Origin: Haliotis asinina
Lineage: Eukaryota > Mollusca > Gastropoda > Lepetellida > Haliotidae
Reading direction: 5' to 3'
Length of the DNA: 64,000 bases
NCBI RefSeq assembly: GCF_037392515.1
Contig: NC_090288.1
Location: 14,861,969-14,925,968, forward strand
The position numbers and the translations under genes are program-made. Under the pieces are notes generated by a model. That model made no database searches and was not told the origin of the DNA. It saw only the letters and a list, made by a program, of their open reading frames with translations. Shown one piece after another: positions 11,901-23,300 of this stretch (the first letter of the stretch is position 1; every line of letters begins with the position of its first letter).

Positions 11901-14880
11901 ACCTTGACTACAGCTGCACAAATGTCAGAAATTCATGCTCTAGATTTCAACCACATGAGCTTTGATGCAAGTCATCAGCAGACAGCTCATCTGGGTCCAC
12001 GATGGGATGTTATTGCAGAAAATCAACTGCCAGGTCAACCGGATAGACAATTCCACAAACCGGTACTATCTTCAATCCTTAGACCTCATAATACTCAAGA
12101 TTTATCATTATGTCTAGTCAGAGCATTGAAGATATGCATCGCAAGTACCAAGTCTTGAAGACGTTTCAAGCGCCTGTTTATCCCTATATATACTGAGACA
12201 CTTACGGAAGCATCCCGCAACACTGTCTCAGTTTGGATCAGAGCTGTTATACTAAGAGCATATAAAGCAGCAGGATTAGACTTTCCACGAGCCTCTAACC
12301 CACATTAAGTCAGAGACTAGCGCTACATGGTAATTGCTCGCTATCTAGTATTATGGAAGGCTGTTTTTGGAAGTCAAATACAGTACTCGCCAACCATTAT
12401 CTGTGAGACATAGCCATGGAGGATGTCACTGGCATTCATCAGTTTGGACCACTTGTCGTTACTCAGCAGAGACAGACAGTTCCCCGATAACGCTGACTTA
12501 ACTCGCTTAACTTTTAGATGGGAACTTCAGGGGATTTCAGGTGTTCCACTACCTTCGCCAGGAAGAGGAGAGTAAGCAATTAAGCATGAGTCAGGATAAG
12601 TATAAAATACCAATTTTATTCAGAAAATTACATGTTGGGGTGAGTTTTTAATGAGTTATTTTCCCTATTTTACAGGAAGGAACTGGGAGAACAAATGATG
12701 ATCGAGTTTGCCAAGGACAAGCAGCTACCAAAGGTGAGACTAGTTTTCAGTGATACAGAACATATTATATTTATGCAGTGATTTCAGAGTTTTAACTTTG
12801 AATTCCTCAGTGTCACTTTGTAATCTTCCTTCCAGTGAAGATAAATATTACTTGTACTATTAAAGTATTACTAAACAAGTATGCAGCTATCCAAGCTTCT
12901 CCGGCCTATTGTGCCTCCATATGTTCATGATAAAAATTGATTTCCCTATCCTGGAATGGTTCTAAAATTATCTTAATAAGAGGTAATGACAATGAGCCAA
13001 GAGCCTGTTGTAATCCAGACTTGCCAAATGTTAGAGATTTGCATGGGTTGTATGCGATGTGTTTGTTTCAGGGTCTGTATGGCAGACTAGTTGCTCCTGT
13101 GTCCAACTCTTGTCTATTTGAGAGTTTCTCTTGTATATTAGAGTTACTGTATGTAACTATTGATACCAGGTCATTTGAACCAGTGCTATGGAAGCACATT
13201 GTACAGAGTATATCAAGCATAAAATAATATATACATGTACATGGATAATCAAGAATGGTAGCCAAAGTTTCATTTATGACTGACAAATGTTTTGATGTTT
13301 TCTGCAGTACTCAGGGATGTCCACTCTGATGAATGTGCCGAAGTTGAAGAACTTTATATTTCGTAACTACAACCTGCCTCCTCAGTCTTATTCGCGATAC
13401 CCTGGGGGGTGCAGGCACTCCATCTGGGAGGTGATCCGAGCCTCATCAGCAGCGCCAGGCTACTTTGAGGAGTTCAAGCTTGGAGACTATGTCCATCAGG
13501 TCAGTGAAGAATTGTACTACTAGAGTCAAGGTAGAAATCCCCTGTTGTCTTCTGTGAAATTGATCAGTTGCTATTTAAAATGTGACAGGATTTGGTAATT
13601 AAGTTCCACAGTTTTTGGTGATGCTTGCTTGCTTGCTTGCTCCTGCCCTCCCTCACTCACTCATTTACTCACTCACTCAGAATATGTATGAAACACCTTG
13701 ATAAATGTTCTGATGTTGTTTTTCCAGGATGGTGGTCTCATGACCAACAACCCAACAGCCATTGCCATTCACGAAGGACGACTTTTGTGGCCTAATGAGT
13801 CAATTCAGTGTGTTATTTCTATTGGCACTGGTCGATACGAGCCTGCCATGGAACTCCTTTCTTCCAAGCTTGCTCTAAAAGACAAGGTGATGAAAATAGT
13901 AGACAGTGCCACAGACACAGAAGGTAAGGAAGCCAGTACTGTAGCTTTGTACATTCTTGTGATATAAAGGATGTGATGCTTAAAGTTCAAAGTTTCTACC
14001 ATTAGAGTGCCAATGGCACTGTTCAGTTGTGTTCAATAATTTTCTGGGGAGGTTGTGGGAGATGATTGCTTATTTCATAGGTCCTGTGATTTATAATGGG
14101 GCTGGTGAATCAGATGGAATTGGAAGACAGTCATGACAAGAATCTGGGATGGCCATCCCTTCAAAGCATTAGTGCATGAAAAATCTTTCTTAGCATATGG
14201 CAAATCATAGTAGCAGAGTCTAATGTTCTGTAAGGGTTGAAATGATTGAACATGTTTAGACAAAGGTAAACATTACCATCAATGTGAATGAAGATTTGTC
14301 ATATTCTTTTTTTCATTTTTATTGGTTTCCGCATAAACTATCTCAAATACATCTTTGCGATAGATAAAATAAATTTCCCATTAATTCTTAAGTTCTGTGT
14401 CTTTTCCATCCAAGTTCTAACAAAACATGTTTGAGTTGTGTTACGGTGATTTCATCATTGTTAGTATATTTTTTGGTGTGTGAAATTGGTGTGGATCGTT
14501 GTCACATTATCAACCACTGGATATTCACAGGCTGTTGTGATAACATTTTAGTATTTCTGACTTTGGTGTACTGTGGTGTGAAAAGTCACAGAAAGATACC
14601 AAGAATGTATCATCTTCTTTTTCCAGCTGTCCACTCCATTCTCCATGATCTCCTACCTCAGAACACATACTACCGGTTCAACCCTTACCTGTCTGAGTAC
14701 TTCCACCTGGACGAGATCCGCCCAGAGAAAATCGACCAGATGTTGCAGGAAACACAGCTCTACCTGCGCAAAAACGATGTCAAAATTACCAAAGCCATCA
14801 ACCAACTGTCCAAAGGAAGAAGGCCACATCAGCGGACAGCTGATATGATTCGAAAGGCTGCTGATAGTGTGAGAGCATGA
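5941..14880 (+). CDS. Calcium-independent phospholipase A2-gamma (patatin-like PNPLA8)
   Basis: Coding exons: 5941-6837, 8284-8435, 9048-9314, 12676-12733, 13308-13499, 13728-13923, 14627-14880. All junctions are GT/AG and the phases join into 671 residues. The enzyme hydrolyses fatty acyl esters of phospholipids; family members act in mitochondria and peroxisomes. The patatin domain starts near residue 340. It has the oxyanion motif DGGGTRG (345-351), the nucleophile motif GVSTG (Ser380) and the catalytic Asp523 in DGG, so it looks catalytically complete. Residues 1-300 are charged and helical, with a possible mitochondrial presequence (MASLRNSASACARLLA). The start has a good context (gccATGG). 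The protein ends in DSVRA and lacks the C-terminal SKL peroxisomal signal of mammalian PNPLA8. It is somewhat shorter than the human protein (about 780 residues), mostly at the N-terminus. Intron 3 holds a DIRS-like fossil. Confidence 0.93.
9726..12600 (+). mobile_element. DIRS-like tyrosine-recombinase retroelement fossil
   Basis: The element is bounded by inverted terminal repeats of about 66 bases (9726-9791 and 12535-12600) that differ at about one position. The interior has a gag-like, serine/arginine-rich region (about 10300-11450). A stretch at about 11760-12500 reads like the tyrosine recombinase of DIRS elements, with text such as 'PAWDLN' and 'VSVWIRAVILRAYKAAGLD'. I could not recognise reverse transcriptase or RNase H. 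Inverted ends plus a recombinase point to DIRS rather than LTR elements. It is shorter than full-length DIRS elements and is broken in several places. Near-identical ends suggest recent arrival. It lies within intron 3 of PNPLA8. Confidence 0.75.
13618..13680. repeat. Simple repeat (GCTT)n then (CACT)n
   Basis: Tetranucleotide runs in PNPLA8 intron 5: 'gcttgcttgcttgct' followed by 'cactcactcattt' and 'cactcactcag'. The second run is the complement of the GTGA head that precedes several dispersed repeats in this window. Confidence 0.7.
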
Positions 14881-15208
14881 AAATGTGAAAATGATGAACA
14901 TCTCCTATGGCTGTGATTTCTCCAAGTTTGGAACTCCTGTTTGCTATGAATTAAAGAAGAAGTCGAGAGGTGGAAGGACAGACGTTTCGACAGAAGATCA
15001 GTTGTGGCAGTCAGTTTATTTATTTCATATTGTGATACTACAGGTGTTTCTTTCTAGTTCATGACATCTGCATTTGTGGTAGTTGCAAGAATCAGGGTTT
15101 TATTATCAGATGAGTGCTAAACATTGCTGAACTAGTCGTGGTGTTCAGGGATGCTAGGACATGACCTAGCTCCTTCTGAGGAGTGATTCCACATTGAAAA
15201 CATCAAAC

Positions 15209-15625
15209 TACACTACCCATCAAAAGTTTAGACTCAAGTGTAAATGTAGCCACTTACTTCAGTCAACTGTTTGAGACTAGATTTTGCAAAATATTCCATA
15301 TTGTCTAAAGGTACTGTTTATACATGAACTGATGTATTATAAAATAAATTTGTATCATTGAAAAGATTATTGACATGAGTGTAATGAATGAAGTTGGTGA
15401 ATTCTTAAGAAAACTCTACACCAAAAAAACGCTGTTCACATGCACAATATTAGCACATGCTGTTCGGATGTTTGATGCATGATGTTCATGCAATTAATCG
15501 GCATAAAGTTCTCATTTGGTTCCCCCAAGTAGGTGGAGAAATTCATCTTCGATGTAACCATATGTATATATACATAACACATAATTTGTGCTTTATGTGA
15601 GTCTAAACTTTTGATGAGTAGTATA
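15209..15625. mobile_element. Tc1/mariner-like MITE
   Basis: Terminal inverted repeats of about 28 bases: the left end contains 'cccatcaaaagtttagactc' and the right end 'gagtctaaacttttgatgag'. TA dinucleotides sit at both outer edges, as expected for Tc1/mariner insertion. The element is about 415 bp with no transposase frame. It carries an AATAAA at 15343 downstream of the PNPLA8 stop codon and could supply a polyadenylation site. Confidence 0.75.
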
Positions 15626-16446
15626 TATTGAAAGCAGTCAACAATTTTTATTGTCTTTCTTCCAAATCAGTTCATTTTTTTCTTGTATCACAATTTGATC
15701 TGCTGAAGCAAGAGATAGAGTAAAAAAGTCAGGTAGAATGTCTCATTCACATAGTTTGGATGCAAATATCATTTTCTATCAACAGTTCACTTTGACAGAA
15801 CATTGGAACACAGTTTGGCTACATACTTTCTTCACTAACAGGACCAGTGAATTGTAACTCAGTGATATTTTGAGGAACGGGAACGCGAGAAGCTCTAAGA
15901 ATTCTAAGCTCGTAATGTTGCAAAACAGATGGAATATGTTTTACATCAAGATGCTATAATGTTTATTATTCTTTATGGAATTGTATTTCATATATGTGAA
16001 ACTTTCAGAGTTTTTAAGGGCATTTATCTAGCGGACAAGTTTTACATGGTTTATCCCAAAACAGGATCTTCGTAAACGACTATTTTACTTTGATAGGCAT
16101 ATTTTAATAGCTGATTGATTACAAAGTAACTTGACATTTTTGGAAAGCCACTTTTCCTGTTGTGTAATGATTTTGTCATCGATGTTTTGGAATTGTTTGA
16201 TTATTTGACTTGCTGAATGCCCTCATTCCAGCAGTAAGTGCTGAAATCTTGGTACATTAACTTACTCAGGAAACTGTTGGTCAATATGTCATCAAGGTAC
16301 ATGCAGGTTTTTACTCTTTATACTTATTTGTTTGTTTGAGTTGTATTTTTAGATGACCTTGCATTTATGATGGTGCTTTGTTTAAATGTTGGAAATATGT
16401 ACTCTATATACCGGTGCGTCTAGGGGTGTACTGACCGGTGACTATC

Positions 16447-16606
16447 CTGGGCCCCGTTTCACAAAGCTCTTAAAAGCCTAAGATCTCGTATCTTTTCTTG
16501 TTTTCTCGTAGGATCTGTAGCTCCTATGTTGCAGTAGTGGAGGAACAATGGCTACGACAAACTTACAAGATCTTAGGCTTATGAGAGTTTTGTGAAACAG
16601 GCCCCA
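16447..16606. mobile_element. Short foldback element (MITE-like)
   Basis: A nearly complete palindrome of about 160 bases: 'ggccccgtttcacaaagctc' at the left and 'gagttttgtgaaacaggccc' at the right, with 'gcctaagatct' and 'agatcttaggc' as an inner pair. Same family as 5033-5175. Confidence 0.7.
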
Positions 16607-17654
16607 GACCTTGATGTAGTCAAAAGTGGTATTTTATGTACACTTTTTTTATTGGTGCAGAATATGTTGTATGTCCACCATGAAGTTGAGCCTCATTGTT
16701 TGGTAGCTATATTCAGATGACCTTGTGACCTTGAATATGAATGAAGAAGGGTCTGTCTGTAGGGATGAGCTTGCTTCAGTTATCAGTAACAGGCTTTCAT
16801 CACATTTTAGTAAATTTGTCTCATCCTAATATCCACCAGTGTTATATGTAAAAAACATGAGAAATTAGTAATGTACAATCCCAGCACTTCGAGAAAGGAA
16901 TCCATCTTTAATGTCTTGTTCAGTGGTGTAGTTTGAACGTAAAATGTAGCAAATTGTCCATCACCATTGATCACTTCACAGTGAGTATTACTCAAAACAG
17001 CTTTTAGCAATATTCTGGAGTAATGGGAAATATTCAGTTAAACATGGTGGAATGCTTCAACTAGTCAACAACATTTTTCTGTAAGCCCCTGTCCTTGAAG
17101 AGAAATGCAAATGCAGACTGCTGGTCAAAATGCTGCCATCTTACCTAGTCTGCAAAGAACTCACCTTCCACAAGTGCTTTTCTTTGTGTTGACTCCTCTG
17201 CATAAATAGGTGGAGGATGAAAACAGTGTCCACGTTTGCCAGTGTGTACTCAGCAGCTTGTCATAGTTGCTGAAGTAGTACTTCGAAGTTTTTCACCTAT
17301 GCATTTTGTTCTGTTTTCAATTCTTTTCTTTCACAACAACGACCTTCCCTTGTGTTTCAAGTGTAGTTGATTTTCCTTTTGGACACTATCAGAGTATTTT
17401 TACTGTGAAAATAATGATGCCTTTGTTCTAATCTGTTTTGTACTTTTAACTTTTCGTCATTGCTACTGATATTTGTTTGTTATTGGTTGTTTGTTTTGTT
17501 GACAAAAGGAAAATGATGCGAAGACCTGTTTAACAACATATCTTGCTGTTTGTGCTTTTATTTAAAGCCTTGAAAGTGTGATCTTTGTAGAACATTAGAA
17601 GAAACATTTCACATTTTGTGAACACAAACATTTAGGACCACACAAACCTCGAAA

Positions 17655-17840
17655 CTTGCTCTACCATCATGGCCACAGCAACAACTATGGACACTATGTT
17701 AGAAACACCTCCAACTGTACCACAACAGAGACTACCACTACAACTACAAAAACCACTACAAGGACTACAAGATGCACCCTGACATGCAACATCCTCCTTA
17801 CACAAAATACACCATCCACAACCACCACACCCACATGAAG
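17655..17840. repeat. ACN-rich low-complexity tract
   Basis: The stretch is dominated by ACA, ACC and ACT triplets ('ctaccactacaactaca', 'aaccaccacacccacatg'). A plus-strand frame reads as poly-threonine, but there is no recognisable protein and no splice context. I treat it as low-complexity DNA, not a gene. Confidence 0.6.
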
Positions 17841-18596
17841 ACCTACCTCGGTCATTGCAATGCAATATTAATGCACACTTGGCCATTACGCTGGCAGCAG
17901 TTGACAACCCATCGTGTGTATGGAATACGCTGATCCTTCTGCTCCTAATGAATACCACATTCTACCTATATATGAAAGTATTTGTGATGCATCTCTTTTC
18001 CTCTTAAGTTTACGAAAAAGAATCTCAAGTGGAACTTTAAGTTTAGATATAATTGACACTTAATCCAGGAGATTCCATTGATCATCCAAAAATAATTTTT
18101 CGGTGTGTAACAAGTAATAAACTGTGTCATGTAAGTACACGTAACTGCTTCAGTGGCAGAGATTAGTAATGTTATTGGATTGTGACATCATAGTAACTGA
18201 TGTTGCAATTTCAATGAAGCAATGCAGTGGAAGCTTGTTTGGGAAGATTGAAGTGATAGATTCAAAAACATGTTCTCTTCAGATACAGCATCCATGGAAT
18301 GCTAACTTGCATGTATGATTTGTAATAAGATTGTATCTTGACCAATTGCAATGGTCAGTGTGGCGTGAAATACGCATTGCAATGGTATGCATGTTTTCCT
18401 CGGGATAATTGTGTGCATTGATATACACTAGAAGCTGAATCTACCCTGTGCCATTTAACAATCTTGCTTCATGTGAACATGTCACAGTAATAAATATGTC
18501 TACATGTACACTTTTGTTGGTATGATTTTGTTAGTGGCTCCTTGTGGAAGTTGCTCTTGTGATTTGGTGAACATCAAGTCAGATGAAATATTCATT

Positions 18597-18830
18597 TGTT
18601 GTTTAACACTTTGCTCAGCAATATGCCAACCATATGGCAGAGGTCTGTAAATAATGAAGTCTGGACCAGACAATCCATTGATTGACTTCAGCATTGATTG
18701 AACTAACAATTGGGATACAACCTTAATCCCATTAGTCGTCTTTTATGAGAAGCATGGCTTGCTGATGACAAATTCTAACCCAGATCTTAATAGGTATGAA
18801 GTGATTAGGTTCGAGACTATTTCATGTGCA
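18597..18830 (+). repeat. Gastropod-type dispersed repeat, family I
   Basis: Contains the family I core in order: 'ctcagcaatatgcca', 'ggtctgtaaataatgaagtc', 'tggaccagacaatcc', 'cccattagtcg', 'gagaagcatgg'. Other copies are listed separately. A (TC)n run follows at 18841-18855. Confidence 0.65.
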
Positions 18831-19006
18831 TGCCTGTGTATCTCTCTCTCTCTCTGCTTGTTCTAGTCCAACAGGCTATGCCACAATTTACCATAAATCC
18901 CCCCTAGAGTCACTGTATACTGACTGAGCCAGTCAGTCCCTCTATCATCCCTCTGTTCCAAGACCAAGACAGAGTAAAGGAACAAACAGTTTTGTAATAT
19001 AAAAAA

Positions 19007-19012
19007 TTTATT
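19007..19012 (-). promoter_or_regulatory. Candidate IFT122 polyadenylation signal
   Basis: AATAAA on the minus strand about 1.3 kb beyond the IFT122 stop codon, followed on that strand by A/T-rich DNA. It is the most plausible signal I can see, but a nearer non-canonical one cannot be excluded. Confidence 0.4.
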
Positions 19013-19350
19013 GTACAGTTATTTTACAATTGTAAAATTCTACATAACATAGAATTATGTAAATAAATAGAAATAACATCACAGAAATACATGATCTGCT
19101 CAACATGTAACATGGCAACAGGTATGGATGGAATGCACTGATATCTTGTCTCATATATACTGAAGCATCATTCAACACCAGATTCCTTTAGAGGCCAACC
19201 ATTCGGCAGGTATTTTCTGGAACAAATTATTTTTGTAACAGATATCTAGTCCCCTCAGCAATATATAAGTAGTTGCTGCTCCATATCTTCCAGTCAAAGA
19301 ATCATAGTGTAATGGAGACAATTCAGCCAATGACTGACACAGACAGGAGA

Positions 19351-19717
19351 TTGTTGGGCTGCAACGATTCTGTCTGATTCATAGAAAATCCAATCTGACA
19401 CCTCCATTTTGATTTTCGATAATCATTATCACTATTTAGATTTGATACTTGAATAACTATTTGAATTTTTTCCACACAGCTAGAACATAACTTCAACTTT
19501 AACTAAAGCAGTTTCGAGCGCTGAAATAGGGAAAAATGTGATTGGTTGATGCCAGGCTTATCATCCAGTGAGAATTGTTGCTAGTAAAAATTGTCAATTT
19601 TTTGATAGATTGATGTTTTTCCTTATATGAAGAAAACGTATGAATTGAAAATGATCAAACTGAGGGTCCAATACTGAAAACTGAATCAAGGTCTGGGTGA
19701 ATCATTGCAGCCCTAGA
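19351..19717. mobile_element. hAT-like non-autonomous element, copy 1
   Basis: The ends are inverted: 'gggctgcaacgatt' and 'aatcattgcagccc'. A GGGCTGCAACGATT end is typical of hAT-derived MITEs. A related but diverged copy is at 46621-46997, sharing inner blocks such as 'attatcactat' and 'caatttcgagc'. No transposase frame. A clean 8-bp target duplication is not evident. Confidence 0.55.
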
Positions 19718-20344
19718 TGATTCATTTAACAGCTCAATTACACAGCATCAAGGACTGCCTGTGCAAAGGGTAGATGTTTGAATATAGTAAGCCGTTAGGG
19801 AAAAGACATGACAAAAGTCGCAGGGTTAACATCAATCTGACCATCTTAGCAAGAGGTTGTACTCCTTTGAGAAAATTTTAATTCAAACTCTAACATATGT
19901 TGTAGTACAGGAGCTGTGAGAATGGTAGTGACAGAGATAATTTTTTTAACATAGTCCAGTATCAAATTTCAGAAAAGAATCCAACCTCAATTACTGCCCG
20001 AAAAATGAGACCACTACGCCAAACGCCTGGTACTAAGTTACAATAACTTGTAGTTTGAGGGTAGTTTGTTATACAAGAACTGAAATATTGTCATACATAG
20101 CTGCAGGACTTAATTCAAAAATGTTTTGTACTCAGATTGCAATCAGATCAAAGTTTCCACCAAAGATGAAAGATTGAAATTTACATTCAGATCTCTAGGA
20201 CTCCATAGTGTGTTCACTCAGACAGACAATGAATCATTGTGAAAGAGTCATCTCACAATGTCATCAACTGGAAAACTATTTCATGCTGTACATTTGAACA
20301 CTGATGTGGACGGTGTTTCTCCTTGTTGGTAGGTATGGTAGTCT

Positions 20345-23300
20345 TCAGTCTTCTAGCTGGGTGCGGCAGAAAGGACAGAAGCCTTTCTGTAGGTATTGCT
20401 GCTCAAAGTCATCAGTGTGGAATAACTGGAGACAAATACACAGACAATGAGCAGGGATTTATCTATGGCTGTGAACAAGAGTCAAAATGTAACCAATTTG
20501 TTGCTTTTTTACAACAGGAACATCTCTAGTTCATATTTTCTTAACACTGTGCCATTTTGACTGAATTTAGTGCAGTCGCATGAAGCATAAATTATTCTTA
20601 ACTGCTCTGGGTATTGGCGAGATAACTTGACCATGAACCAGTGAGGTAACCAAGAGGTCAAACTGTTCACCTATCACACTCTCAAAATATAAATGTGTAC
20701 ACCAAAATTCCAGTGTATGACACTAACTCAACATTATTTATACTACCCATGGTCAGATTACTGATGCAATGTAACAGACTTTAGCAGACAGAGAATGGAT
20801 GCATTTATTCACATGCCATCCTTGGACTTGTTAAAGGTCATATTTGTTGTAGACTTATGTAATTATGTCAACATGGAGTATGTGACACGTTTGGTATGCT
20901 CTATACAGATCACTGACTGATTGAAGGGTGGCTGGGTAGCTTAGTGGTTAAAGTGTTTTTAGTCATCATGGTAAAAACCAGTGAACAGGTGATAGCTACT
21001 TCAGACTCTGTTTATATGAGACAATACACATGGTATTCATTCTAGTGCACATATAACATCCCATGTTTCACCCCTTTGTGTATAAGGTCAAGGCTGCACT
21101 TACCCTGTTACAGGACGGACATAGTGTAATGGTAACGTCTGGCAGTAGCGATCTGAAGAACTGGTAACGCAATGGTTTGGGCCACTTCAATACATACACC
21201 TCAGACCGTGTCATGGACTGTAGGATAGATTTGTTCACCACCACTGGACGAAACTCACTCGTACCATCCTGAAATATTATCAGAGCAAATCCTTCCACTC
21301 AGATCTGTTTTCACAATAGCATATCTACAGGTCAAAGGTCATTCAGATAATATACTCATAGAAACAAAGGGGAAATTGTAGATGAGCTGACCAGACTAGT
21401 GATCCAGTGTGGTTGAGGTGTTGGAATCAAGCCCACCTGTGACCGGGTGTAAAAGCCTTGGAGTCTACTTTGTGTGCAGACTCCTTCCATGTTGTCACAA
21501 CCCATAGTGTACAGTACACAACCCTGTGCACTTAAAAGAACCCATGAATCGATTGGTATATGACCAGATGGTCGCCACATGTATGTGCCAACACCCAGAT
21601 GTGGGTAAAGCAACATGCAGTAAAACTTGGACAAGGTACTGTGACTATGTGTCCCAGTCCACCCAGCTGTAAATAAGTACTTTGTAAGGATGAAAAAGCC
21701 GCAATAACTCGGTGTGCCTAGTGGCTGCAAGTGCTGTATATTCCCCAAGGAGTTGAATTTGAGTCATTGATATATGCACTCTTTCAGGTTGGCAATCTAA
21801 CCACTACACAATGAAGGTTGTCATGGAAAGCAAAATGGTGTTTCATGAATGAGATGAATGTGTACTTACATCATATGTTTTGAGTCTGGCTGTGAACGGG
21901 TCCTCATCCTCTTCAGGCTCGTCACCAAGTCTCAGCGACTGCACGTCTGGGTACTGTTAAGGATCTCTCTATTCATACCACACTCTGATAGAACTAGATT
22001 ATGCATAGCAGGTACCTACCTCTGCTTTTTTCAGGCACTGTACATGTCAGCCAAAGTGGTTTTATTTACTTCATGACTTTAGTATGCTATATAGCCCACA
22101 TATTTCAAAATCCTGGATTCAAATGTGCTAATCTACTTAACACATGGTAATACTCTATATACAAAGGTGGATTGTTGTGTTTGTGAAGGTGAGTATGTGG
22201 ACTGAGATGATAAATTTTGGGTGCCCTGAATTGAACACTTGCTAACTCCCTTGCACCACACAGACCAACCTTCTCATTCCCATCCAAACTTAACCCAAGA
22301 AATGGTTACAAATGCAGACTAATTTAAAAGCAATACAGCATGTGGAAACCTTTTATGGACTCTAGATGTTTCAAACAACTGTCACATATCATCACTGCAC
22401 TGACTGAGACAAACCAGGGAAAACCATCACTACACACAGCGCCAGTTAGGAAGGATACTGCCCATTCTAGACTCGTTCCAGTTTCCTTGGTTGTCCTTCT
22501 TCTGTTTGGGTATAGACATGTCTAGGATGTGGACTGCCTCCTCATCCGTTATTCCATCCTCGATAACAAACTCCACCAGCGGCAACACCTCTATACATAA
22601 TCAAACAACATACAAAGATGAGACACAGGGAAATTCCCAATCCCTACAAGTCTGATGATATCACTCCTGAAAATGGTAGCTTCCATTTTCAAAAGTTGAT
22701 ATGGTCATAAATGACTACAGTGATCAAACTAGACTGTTGTGGGATTGTCATTTAAGTCCTACTCATTGTAACTTGAGTGTTAAAAGTATTCTAGAATCTA
22801 CTGTACATGGAATATATATCTGCAGCAGTAAGCTGCTGGGATGTCAGGAACATTCTTCATCATACTGAAATATCCGGGGTCTCATGTTAGTGCTACCCCC
22901 ACTCTAAAACACAGACTTATGATCACTATAGTGTGGAGACTGCTTTGTGGAATGAGGCATAGGGTCTTATATATCTCATAAGCTTTGCATTTATATTTCA
23001 TACCACATCTTAGAATTTAAATGCATCTGAAAGGTAAAAAACAGGCATTCAATGGGATGCATGTAACATTCATGACCAGCAAAAAGTGTCTATTAAGGCC
23101 AACTGAATCATGGATGTATGTTCATGGTAACAATCACTGGTTTGTCATGAGCAAATTATATTAATTACATGATGTAGTGAAAAACTTCTGAATTGTTCAT
23201 ATTCATTCCAGCTTCCTTTGTGACCACAAAGACACCTGAAGCCTCACTCAGTGCATGCTGAACAAAACAGGTTTGACCACTCACCAAAGTTGACGAAGGA

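Larger units (their letters stand above)
14881..19006. other. Convergent 3' region between PNPLA8 and IFT122
   Basis: This interval holds the PNPLA8 3' UTR and spacer. Plus-strand AATAAA signals are at 15343-15348 (inside a small transposon) and 18489-18494; I cannot tell which is used. The interval contains two inverted-repeat elements, an ACN-rich low-complexity stretch and one gastropod-type dispersed repeat, listed separately. No further gene is visible. Confidence 0.6.

Noticed and set aside
17632-17958. 108-codon cysteine/glycine-rich minus-strand frame and threonine-rich plus-strand frame
   Set aside because: Both arise from an ACN-rich low-complexity tract in the convergent intergenic region, with no conserved domain or splice signals.
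21356-21748. 130-codon minus-strand frame between IFT122 exons
   Set aside because: It lies within a dispersed-repeat-like block and interrupts no conserved IFT122 sequence.
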